Assembly: GCA_001795165.1 (NCBI GenBank) | Contig: MGNS01000063.1 | Location: 1 to 11,500 of the forward strand | Direction: 5' to 3' | Origin: Chloroflexi bacterium RBG_16_57_11 | GTDB lineage: Bacteria; Chloroflexota; Anaerolineae; Anaerolineales; UBA4823 | Length of the DNA stretch: 11,500 bases | Shown: one piece after another, positions 1-6,065 of the stretch | Layout: every line of letters begins with the position of its first letter | Position numbering within the stretch: position 1 is the stretch's first letter | Position numbers and translations under genes: made by a program | The notes under the pieces: generated by a model | The model's database searches: none | What the model saw: the letters and a program-made list of their open reading frames with translations, nothing else | Told to the model about the DNA's origin: nothing

Positions 1-639
1 GCTGCACTCACCACGCTGGGCACGATCTTGATTGGTTATCCGCTGGCTTATTTCATTTCTCGAGCGCCAGCGCGCCAGCGAGCAATCTACCTGTTTCTCA
101 TCCTGGTGCCATTCTGGACCAATTTCATCATACGCATCTATGCCTGGATTATGATTCTGCGCACCGAAGGTTTGTTGAATACATTTCTGCTTAAACTTGG
201 CATCATCCAGTTACCACTGGAAATACTTTATACGCCCACGGCGGTATTAATTGCCATGGTCTACGAGTTCCTGCCTTTCATGGTGCTGCCGCTCTATACA
301 TCGCTTGAGAAAATAGAGCCTGCTCAGCTCGAAGCGGCCGCCGACCTGGGGGCGCGCCCCTACAGAGCTTTTCTACGTGTGACGCTTCCCCTCAGCGTGC
401 CCGGCATCATTGCGGGCACGATCCTGGTTTTCATCCCCGCCATGGGTATGTTCGTCGTACCGGACCTGATGGGAGGTGCCAAGACCATCCTGGTGGGCAA
501 CCTGATCCGCAACCAGTTTCTGACCGCTCGAGACTGGCCTTTCGGATCGGCGGCCTCCATGCTGCTCCTGATCCTGACGCTGATCTTTACGCTTTTCTAC
601 ACTCGACGTGCTGGCTTTGGGGAGGAATTGCTGGTATGA
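1..639 (+). CDS. potB: Spermidine/putrescine-type ABC transporter permease, PotB-like (5' end outside window)
   Basis: Integral membrane subunit of a polyamine-type ABC importer. It forms half of the channel and couples to the ATPase. The reading frame is open from the first base, so the N-terminal part, including the first transmembrane segment(s), lies upstream; 212 residues are visible. They show several hydrophobic helices, the RIYAWI segment (visible residues 45-50) typical of PotB proteins, and the EAA loop at about residues 111-136 (EAAADLG, then RVTLPLSVPGI) that docks on the ATPase. It ends with an ATGA overlap with the next permease gene, implying translational coupling. Family identification is firm. 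Substrate (spermidine, putrescine or another cationic amine) is inferred from the PotD-like partner downstream. The ATPase gene (potA) is not in the window and is presumably upstream. Confidence 0.9.
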   Translation, partial: AALTTLGTILIGYPLAYFISRAPARQRAIYLFLILVPFWTNFIIRIYAWIMILRTEGLLNTFLLKLGIIQLPLEILYTPTAVLIAMVYEFLPFMVLPLYTSLEKIEPAQLEAAADLGARPYRAFLRVTLPLSVPGIIAGTILVFIPAMGMFVVPDLMGGAKTILVGNLIRNQFLTARDWPFGSAASMLLLILTLIFTLFYTRRAGFGEELLV

Positions 640-1421
640 GCGAGAAGAAGCCTTCTCTTGGGCTGCGCATCTATGCGGTATTGGCGTTCATTTACCTGTA
701 CCTTCCAATTTTGATTCTGATCATCTTCTCGTTCAATACGCAGAAGATCAACGTACGATGGCAAGGTTTCACTTTGGATTGGTATAAGGTGCTAGTTAAC
801 GATCAAAACGTGATCCTGGCAACGCGTAATACGCTGATCATTGCCACGGTGTCCACCATCATCGCTACAATTATCGGCACAATGGCAGCCCTGGCGCTCC
901 AGCGATACCGCTTTCCTGGTCATGACGTGGCTGAGTCTGGGTTATACATTCCAGTGATTATCCCTGAGGTGGTGATGGGGATTTCACTTCTGGCGTTCTT
1001 TGCTTCGATTGGCTTGACCCTGGGTCTGGTGAGTATTACACTCTCCCATATTGCTTTCAGCATTCCATTTGTCACCTTAGTGGTGCGCGCCCGCCTTCAC
1101 GGTTTTGACAAGTCCATTGAAGAAGCCGCCATGGACCTGGGGGCGAATGAAGTGACCACTTTCTGGCGGGTGACTTTGCCTACCATCATGCCGGGTGTGT
1201 TATCCGGCGCATTGCTGGCATTCACCCTTTCACTGGATGATTACGTTATCACTTATTTCACGGCTGGCCCAGGGTCAACCACCTTGCCCCTGCGCATCTT
1301 CTCGATGGTGCGCTTTTCCGTCACTCCCGAAGTAAACGCCCTGTCCACCTTGTGGGTGCTGACGATTTTCGTCGTGTTGTTGATCGGTCAAATTGCCCAA
1401 CGAAGGCAAACGACCGGCTAA
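636..1421 (+). CDS. potC: Spermidine/putrescine-type ABC transporter permease, PotC-like
   Basis: Second membrane subunit of the polyamine-type ABC importer. It has 261 residues, the usual size for PotC. A first transmembrane helix spans about residues 12-34, followed by an extracytoplasmic stretch (about 36-60, RWQGFTLDWY) characteristic of PotC/YdcV proteins, then further helices. The EAA loop is at about residues 162-188 (EEAAMDLGA, RVTLPTIMPG), followed by LSLDDYVITYF, a well conserved PotC segment. The start ATG overlaps the stop of the upstream permease gene as ATGA, so the two are translationally coupled. The 96 bp after the stop separate it from the binding protein gene and contain no clear terminator, so the three transporter genes are likely co-transcribed. 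Confidence 0.92.
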   Translation: MSEKKPSLGLRIYAVLAFIYLYLPILILIIFSFNTQKINVRWQGFTLDWYKVLVNDQNVILATRNTLIIATVSTIIATIIGTMAALALQRYRFPGHDVAESGLYIPVIIPEVVMGISLLAFFASIGLTLGLVSITLSHIAFSIPFVTLVVRARLHGFDKSIEEAAMDLGANEVTTFWRVTLPTIMPGVLSGALLAFTLSLDDYVITYFTAGPGSTTLPLRIFSMVRFSVTPEVNALSTLWVLTIFVVLLIGQIAQRRQTTG

Positions 1422-1517
1422 TGATCTTTCCCCTGTAATCCGGATTTTGGACTGCCAATATCCAGAGGAAGAACAACCAAGTCGCCAATTTGAGGAAGAG
1501 ATGAAAGGAGAAGAGAA

Positions 1518-2591
1518 ATGAAAGTCTATCGAACCATCGTGTCCGTCATCCTGCTGTCTATCTTGATTGCCGCGTGCGGAGGCGGGCAACCAACCGCCAC
1601 CAAATCAACCGAGCTGAACCTGTACGCTTGGTCCGAGTATGTCCCTCAGACATTGCTGGATAACTTTACCACACAGACAGGTATCAAGGTCAATTACGAT
1701 ACCTACTCATCGAATGAGGAGCTCCAAGCGAAGCTGCAAGCTGGCGCTTCAGGGTATGATGTGATCATCCCAAGCGACTACATGATATCCATCCTGAATA
1801 AGCTAGGTTTGCTAGAGAAAATTGACCTGGCTCAAATCGCCAACTTCAAGAACATTGACGATCGCTTAAAGAACCAGGGGTATGATCCAGGCAATCAATA
1901 TACGGTACCGTACCAATGGGGTACGAGCTGCCTGGTCGTCGATACCAGCAAGGTCAGCCGGCCGATAACGAAGTGGGCTGACCTTTGGGATCCCGAGTTC
2001 GCCGGGAAAATCGTGCTGCTGGACGACGAGCGCGAAGTGATCGGGATGGTGTTAGCGACTCTGGGTTACGATAAGAATTCCACCGACCCCGCTCAACTGG
2101 AAGAAGCCAAAGCGAAGCTGAGCGAGCTCATGCCGAGTATTAAGCTGTTCGACAGCGATAATCCAAAACAGGCTCTGTTAGCAGGCGAGGTCTGGCTGGG
2201 ACAAACCTGGAACGGCGAGGCATCCATCGCCCATGGGGAAAACGAGGCGATCCAGTATGTGTTCCCGGAAGAGGGATGCACAATCTGGATTGACAACCTT
2301 GCCGTCCCGAAGGGCGCTACCCACCTCGATGCCGCACACACGTTTATCAACTTTGTGCTGGATGGCAAAAACAGCGTCCTGATCACGGAGGAATTTCCTT
2401 ACTCTAACCCCAATAAAGCGGCCCTTGAACAGCTCAAGACAGTGGATGCGGCTTTGTACGATTCCTATATGAACTTTCCGGCTACAAACCCATCTGCAGA
2501 AGATTTGCAGAAGACAGCCGCGATCAAGGATATCGGCGAAGCTACAGCCCTTTGGGATCGCATCTGGACCGAAGTAAAAGGAGGCGAATAG
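1518..2591 (+). CDS. potD: Polyamine-binding lipoprotein, PotD/PotF-like
   Basis: Extracytoplasmic solute-binding component of the ABC importer, 357 residues. The N-terminus is a lipoprotein signal: basic MKVYR, a hydrophobic core, then lipobox IAAC with Cys20 as the predicted lipidated residue. A strong AAAGGAG (1504-1510) sits 7 nt before the ATG. The mature part aligns by eye with E. coli PotD as I remember it. AWSEYVP (W38, Y41), DDEREV (D170, E173), TWNG (W231) and IWIDNLAVP (W257, D259) match the PotD residues that box in and charge-pair the polyamine. The PotD glutamine near the C-terminus (Gln327) appears to be replaced by a hydrophobic residue (about I336), so ligand preference may differ from spermidine. 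Membrane tethering suits a monoderm or a diderm with lipid-anchored binding proteins. The alignment is from memory, not computed. Confidence 0.92.
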   Translation: MKVYRTIVSVILLSILIAACGGGQPTATKSTELNLYAWSEYVPQTLLDNFTTQTGIKVNYDTYSSNEELQAKLQAGASGYDVIIPSDYMISILNKLGLLEKIDLAQIANFKNIDDRLKNQGYDPGNQYTVPYQWGTSCLVVDTSKVSRPITKWADLWDPEFAGKIVLLDDEREVIGMVLATLGYDKNSTDPAQLEEAKAKLSELMPSIKLFDSDNPKQALLAGEVWLGQTWNGEASIAHGENEAIQYVFPEEGCTIWIDNLAVPKGATHLDAAHTFINFVLDGKNSVLITEEFPYSNPNKAALEQLKTVDAALYDSYMNFPATNPSAEDLQKTAAIKDIGEATALWDRIWTEVKGGE

Positions 2592-2607
2592 TCTCACCGC
2601 GGCACAC

Positions 2608-2618
2608 TTACCCGGTAA
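2608..2618. repeat. Short perfect palindrome TTACC-C-GGTAA
   Basis: An 11-nt odd palindrome (5-bp arms, 1-nt centre) lies 17 nt after the potD-like stop codon, followed by AAAATAA. It is too short to be a convincing terminator and may be chance or a protein-binding half of a larger site. Listed because it is the first of four small palindromes packed into the 184-bp spacer. Confidence 0.25.
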
Positions 2619-2627
2619 AAATAACGC

Positions 2628-2680
2628 GGCTCAGGTGCGGCGCACCCCGGAGTGGGCGAGGCTCAGCAGTGCGCTGCACC
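2628..2680 (+). repeat. Tandem pair of GGCTCAG-plus-hairpin units
   Basis: Two imperfect copies of one unit occur 32 nt apart. The first starts at 2628 and reads GGCTCAG, then arms GGTGC/GCACC around GGC (2634-2646, overlapping the last G). The second starts at 2660 and reads GGCTCAG, then arms GCAG/CTGC around TGCG (2666-2677), ending in CACC. Both units end in CACC and both can fold. The repeat and arms are read directly. No function is recognised. It could be a degenerate intergenic repeat, a regulator-binding pair, or part of an RNA leader of the downstream gene. There is no T-tract, so a rho-independent terminator is unlikely. Confidence 0.45.
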
Positions 2681-2717
2681 AACCGCGCAAAAACGATCTC
2701 AGACAAAAAAGTCGTAG

Positions 2718-2736
2718 GGGCGCATGGCATGCGCCC
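2718..2736. repeat. GC-rich 19-nt palindrome, REP-like
   Basis: Arms GGGCGCATG (2718-2726) and CATGCGCCC (2728-2736) are perfect reverse complements around a single base, and the element is preceded by GTAG. GC-rich palindromes beginning GTAGGGGCG are, as I recall, dispersed intergenic repeats in several bacterial genomes including Chloroflexota, which would make this a REP-like element rather than a terminator. No T-run follows. It ends 39 nt before the start of the dehydrogenase gene, so it lies in or next to that gene's promoter or leader. Confidence 0.5.
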
Positions 2737-2775
2737 GCCACGTAAATTGGATTTTAACCAAATAAGGAGAGGTAT

Positions 2776-4011
2776 ATGAAAGTGCTGCTTGTTGGAGTCG
2801 GAGGGGTTGGAGAAGCCATCTCGGTCATTGCCAAATCTAAACCCTGGGTTGAGCAAATCGTGCTGGCCGATTACAGCCTCGACCGGACCAAAGAGGTGCA
2901 GGCCAAATTAGGAGATGCAGCACGATTCCCGGCCGAATTCGTGGATGCAAGCCAGCAAAAAATGATCGAAGAGCTCGCAAACAAATATCAAGTCGATATC
3001 ATCATGAATGCCTGTGATCCGTTGTATAACGTGCCAATCTTCGATGCGGCGTACAACACCGGGAAGAACTATATGGATTTGGCAATGACCCTGTCCGAGC
3101 CGCATCCCGAGGACCCATTTAATCAGTGCGGGGTCAAGCTGGGTGATTACCAGTTTGAGAGGGCTCGCCTGTGGGAGGAAAAGGGGTTGCTGTGCATTGC
3201 AGGCCTGGGGGTTGAGCCTGGAATGGCGGATGTCTTCGCCCGCTATGCCCAGGATTACCTGTTCGACGAGGTCGAAGAGATTGGTGTGCGCGATGGCGCC
3301 AATATCGAGGTGCGTGGCTATGAATTTGCGCCGAATTTCTCGATCTGGACGACCATCGAAGAGTGCCTGAACCCGCCGGTTATCTGGGAAAAGGGTCGTG
3401 GCTGGTTTACTACAGCACCCTTCTCTGAGCCGGAGGTTTTCGAGTTCCCGGAGGGTATTGGTAAGCTTGAGGTGGTCAATGTAGAGCACGAAGAGGTGCT
3501 GTTGGTGCCACGCTGGGTGAAGACAAAGCGTGTAACGTTTAAATACGGGCTGGGAGATCAGTTCATCAATGTGCTGAAAACGCTGCACATGCTTGGCCTG
3601 GATAACAAGGAGCCGATCAAGGTCAAAGGTGTGATGGTTGCGCCACGCGATGTAGTCGCCGCGTGCCTGCCCGATCCGGCGCACCTGGGCGACCACATGT
3701 TTGGAAAAACCTGTGCTGGGACCTGGGTGAAGGGCGTGAAGGATGGCAAGCCTCGCCAGGTATATATCTACCAGGTGTCAGACAATGAGGAATGCATGCA
3801 GAAGTGGGGCTGCCAGGCAGTGGTAGCACAAACCGCCTTCAACGCGGTCATCGGCTGGGACCTGCTCGAGCATGGTGTATGGAAAGGCGCTGGCGTTTTA
3901 GGATCGGAGGCTTTCGATCCGGTGCCGTTCATGAACAAGATGGCCGATTACGGCTTCCCTTATGGGATCAAGGAAATGAAAATTATCGAAGCTTCGCCGG
4001 TAGCAGAATAA
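2776..4011 (+). CDS. Saccharopine dehydrogenase-family NAD(P)-dependent oxidoreductase (lysine-dehydrogenase or carboxynorspermidine-dehydrogenase-like)
   Basis: A 411-residue cytoplasmic oxidoreductase. The N-terminus is a Rossmann fold with GVGGVG at residues 7-12 fitting GxGxxG. An acidic residue follows the second strand (LADYS, D32), which tends to favour NAD over NADP. Further family landmarks are NACDP (78-82), YMDLA (99-103), GLGVEPGMADVFA (143-155), LPDPAHLG (298-305) and GTWVKGVKDGKPRQVYIY (315-332). The last two segments resemble carboxynorspermidine dehydrogenase as I remember it, and the fold is shared with lysine 6-dehydrogenase and saccharopine reductase. AAGGAG (2764-2769) is 6 nt before the ATG. 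A TTGG/CCAA inverted pair (2747-2761) lies just before the ribosome site. It is 31 bp from the AOR gene and likely in one operon with it. The family is clear; the substrate is not. An amine-to-carbonyl redox step on a lysine- or polyamine-derived compound is inferred. Confidence 0.85.
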   Translation: MKVLLVGVGGVGEAISVIAKSKPWVEQIVLADYSLDRTKEVQAKLGDAARFPAEFVDASQQKMIEELANKYQVDIIMNACDPLYNVPIFDAAYNTGKNYMDLAMTLSEPHPEDPFNQCGVKLGDYQFERARLWEEKGLLCIAGLGVEPGMADVFARYAQDYLFDEVEEIGVRDGANIEVRGYEFAPNFSIWTTIEECLNPPVIWEKGRGWFTTAPFSEPEVFEFPEGIGKLEVVNVEHEEVLLVPRWVKTKRVTFKYGLGDQFINVLKTLHMLGLDNKEPIKVKGVMVAPRDVVAACLPDPAHLGDHMFGKTCAGTWVKGVKDGKPRQVYIYQVSDNEECMQKWGCQAVVAQTAFNAVIGWDLLEHGVWKGAGVLGSEAFDPVPFMNKMADYGFPYGIKEMKIIEASPVAE

Positions 4012-4042
4012 ATAGAATTACTCTAAGATTGCGAGGTGAAAC

Positions 4043-5932
4043 ATGCCATTCGGATATAACGGGAAAATCTTACATGTTGACCTGACCCAAGGTACGCTTG
4101 AAGTGGAAGAACCGCCTGAGGCGTTCTACCGCAAGTATATGGGCGGCAGCGCCATGGGGATGTATTACATCCTGCGTGACACGCCCGTCGGCGTCAATGC
4201 ATTGGCACCGGAGAACGTGTTGACGCTGATGGCGAGCGTGACCACTGGCGCGCCGATTTCGGGCCAGAGCCGGCTGAACGCCAATGCCAAATCCCCGCTC
4301 AGCGGGGCGATCGGCGATTCGCAGTCTGGTGGCTTCTTTCCGGCAGAGCTCAAGTTTGCCGGGTACGATGGCATCGTGGTGAAGGGCAAGTCGCCCAAGC
4401 CGGTTTACCTATCAATCCTTGACGGAGAAGCCACGCTACACGACGCCGGCCACCTGGCAGGCAAGGTCACCGGTGAGGTCGATGCGATTCTGCGCGCCGA
4501 GGTTGGCCGGCCGAAAGCCGAGGTCCTGCAGCACGGCCCGGCTGCGGAGAACGGGGTGCTGTTCTCCAGCCTGATCTCGATGGCCACCCGCAATAACGGG
4601 CGCACCGGCATGGGCCTGGTGATGGCGAGCAAGAACCTGAAGGCGGTTGTGGTCAAGGGCAGGGAAAGAATCGACCTGGCCGACCCGGCTGCCCTGGCCG
4701 CGCTCAACAAAGCCGGTCCGAAGTTGATGCCCGAAAACCCGGACGTGGACGCCCTGGGTACGCATGGCACAGCCAGCGTATTGCTGCCGCAAAATATGAT
4801 GGGCACGCTGCCAACCAACAACTACAACCAGGCGCAGTTTATCGCTGCCGAGGAGATCAGCGGCGAGCGGATGACCGAGACCATCCTGAAGAAGCGCGAG
4901 ACCTGCCACGCCTGCGTGGTGCGCTGCAAACGGGTGGTTGAGATCACCGAAGGGCCACACCGTGCGGATCCACTGTATGGGGGACCGGAGTACGAGACAT
5001 TAGGCACATTCGGCTCTTACTGCGGCGTGCGCGATCTGGCGGCCGTCGCTGAGGCCAGCCAAATATGCAATATGTACGGGGTGGACACCATCTCCTGCGG
5101 AGCGACGATCGCTTTTGCAATGGAATGTTTCGAGAAAGGCATCCTCAGCCCCGAGCAGACCGGCGGGCTGGAGCTGCGCTTTGGGGACGCCGAAGCCATG
5201 CTGGAGGCGCTCCGGCAGATCGTAGAGAACCGCGGCCCGCTGGGCAAGCTGCTCTCGCAAGGCTCGGCGCGGGCGGCTAAAGCCTGGGGCCCGGCGGCCG
5301 AGGCGTGTTTGATCACGGTGAAAGGCCAGGAGGCTCCGGCGCACATGCCGCAGGCCAAGAAGTCGCTGGGTGTCATCTATGCGGTCAACCCCTTCGGCGC
5401 CGACCACCAGTCCAGCGAGCACGACTGGATGTACGAAGATGGGGTTGCCTCGCAGCTCTACCTGGACCGGCTGGCCGAATTGGACCTGAAGGATCCCTGC
5501 GAGGCGGGCAGCCTGGATGCGGAGAAGGTGCGTTTTGCGGCTTACACCCAGACCTTTTACTCCATCCTGGACACACTCGAGCTGTGCCAGTTTGTCTGGG
5601 GGCCTGCCTGGACGCTGTACGGCCCGACCGAGACGGTCGAGCTGGTGAAAGCGGTCACCGGCTGGCAGGTCAGCCTGTATGAGTTGATGAAGGTGGGCGA
5701 GCGGCGGCTGAATATGCTGCGCTATTTCAACGCACGCGAAGGCTTTACGCGCAAAGAAGACGCCCTGCCGAAGAAGTTCTTCCAGCCTCTGGCGGGAGAG
5801 GGGCCAACCGCGGGCGTTGCGCTCGATCCAGCCGAGCTCGAAACGGCTCTGGATACCTATTACCAGCTCATGGGCTGGACGCCGGACGGGGTGCCCACCC
5901 AGGCCAAGCTGGTTGAATTGGGAGTAGTGTAG
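4043..5932 (+). CDS. aor: Aldehyde:ferredoxin oxidoreductase (tungsten/molybdenum bis-pterin enzyme)
   Basis: Oxidises an aldehyde to the carboxylic acid with ferredoxin as electron acceptor, using a W (or Mo) bis-pterin centre and one [4Fe-4S] cluster in the cytoplasm. It has 629 residues, close to the family's usual 600-620. The cluster ligands are visible as CHACVVRC (C288, C291, C295) and C515 in DTLELC. The first three fall at the same numbers as in the Pyrococcus furiosus enzyme as I recall it. The N-terminal domain carries GGSAMGMYY (34-42), SGQSRLNANAKSPL (73-86) and GGFFPAELKFAGYDGIVVKGK (96-116). GPEYETLGTFG (314-324) and NPFGADH (449-455) line the pterin/active-site region in this family. 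GAGGTG-type ribosome site GAGGTG (4033-4038) lies 4 nt before the ATG. The gene is visibly more GC-rich than the transporter genes. No ferredoxin or pterin-synthesis gene is nearby. The native aldehyde is unknown; an amino-aldehyde is suggested by its neighbours. Confidence 0.95.
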   Translation: MPFGYNGKILHVDLTQGTLEVEEPPEAFYRKYMGGSAMGMYYILRDTPVGVNALAPENVLTLMASVTTGAPISGQSRLNANAKSPLSGAIGDSQSGGFFPAELKFAGYDGIVVKGKSPKPVYLSILDGEATLHDAGHLAGKVTGEVDAILRAEVGRPKAEVLQHGPAAENGVLFSSLISMATRNNGRTGMGLVMASKNLKAVVVKGRERIDLADPAALAALNKAGPKLMPENPDVDALGTHGTASVLLPQNMMGTLPTNNYNQAQFIAAEEISGERMTETILKKRETCHACVVRCKRVVEITEGPHRADPLYGGPEYETLGTFGSYCGVRDLAAVAEASQICNMYGVDTISCGATIAFAMECFEKGILSPEQTGGLELRFGDAEAMLEALRQIVENRGPLGKLLSQGSARAAKAWGPAAEACLITVKGQEAPAHMPQAKKSLGVIYAVNPFGADHQSSEHDWMYEDGVASQLYLDRLAELDLKDPCEAGSLDAEKVRFAAYTQTFYSILDTLELCQFVWGPAWTLYGPTETVELVKAVTGWQVSLYELMKVGERRLNMLRYFNAREGFTRKEDALPKKFFQPLAGEGPTAGVALDPAELETALDTYYQLMGWTPDGVPTQAKLVELGVV

Positions 5933-6040
5933 GCGTACTGAGCGGTAAGGCTATGCGGTTATAGCTGCGCCCAAGGACCGGCAGTCTTCGACTGCGGCAG
6001 GCTTCGATTGTACTCAGCACGCCTACCCTCAGACCGCCTA
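5930..6040. repeat. Three 13-nt units (one inverted, two direct) upstream of the aminotransferase gene
   Basis: The 13-mer CTCAGCACGCCTA (6013-6025) recurs as CTCAGACCGCCTA (6028-6040; 11 of 13 identical, 15-nt period). In inverted form it is TAGGCGTACTGAG (5930-5942), which overlaps the AOR stop codon and matches the first copy at 12 of 13 positions as a reverse complement. The outer pair could form a 13-bp stem with an A-C mismatch enclosing about 70 nt, or act as terminal inverted repeats of a tiny element. The direct pair could be tandem operator sites, the last ending 25 nt before the aminotransferase start. Matches are read directly; the function is open. Confidence 0.45.
5981..5995. 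repeat. Hairpin GCAGTC-TTC-GACTGC
   Basis: A perfect 6-bp stem with a 3-nt loop lies between the AOR and aminotransferase genes, inside the region bracketed by the inverted 13-nt units. It is followed by GGCAGGCTTCG rather than a T-run, so it is not a standard terminator. It could be the core of a small folded RNA leader or of a repeat element. Confidence 0.4.
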
Positions 6041-6053
6041 TGGATAATTGTAC

Positions 6054-6058
6054 AAGGA
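6054..6058 (+). promoter_or_regulatory. Ribosome binding site deciding the aminotransferase start
   Basis: AAGGA sits 7 nt before ATG 6066, a good distance. The in-frame TTG at 6048 lies upstream of this site and has no comparable Shine-Dalgarno sequence, so ATG 6066 is preferred over the longer reading. Confidence 0.7.
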
Positions 6059-6065
6059 AAACTAT

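Noticed and set aside
1437..1446. 10-nt palindrome AATCCGGATT after the PotC-like gene
   Set aside because: It is short, has no following T-run and no repeat elsewhere that I could see. A 10-bp palindrome is expected by chance at this scale.
2592..2775. Small open frames on both strands in the spacer between the binding protein and the dehydrogenase
   Set aside because: They run into flanking genes, have no ribosome site of their own and give low-complexity Arg/Pro-rich products caused by the GC-rich palindromes.
6048..6065. TTG start at 6048 for the aminotransferase
   Set aside because: The AAGGA ribosome site lies downstream of this codon and fits ATG 6066. The six extra residues match no family feature.
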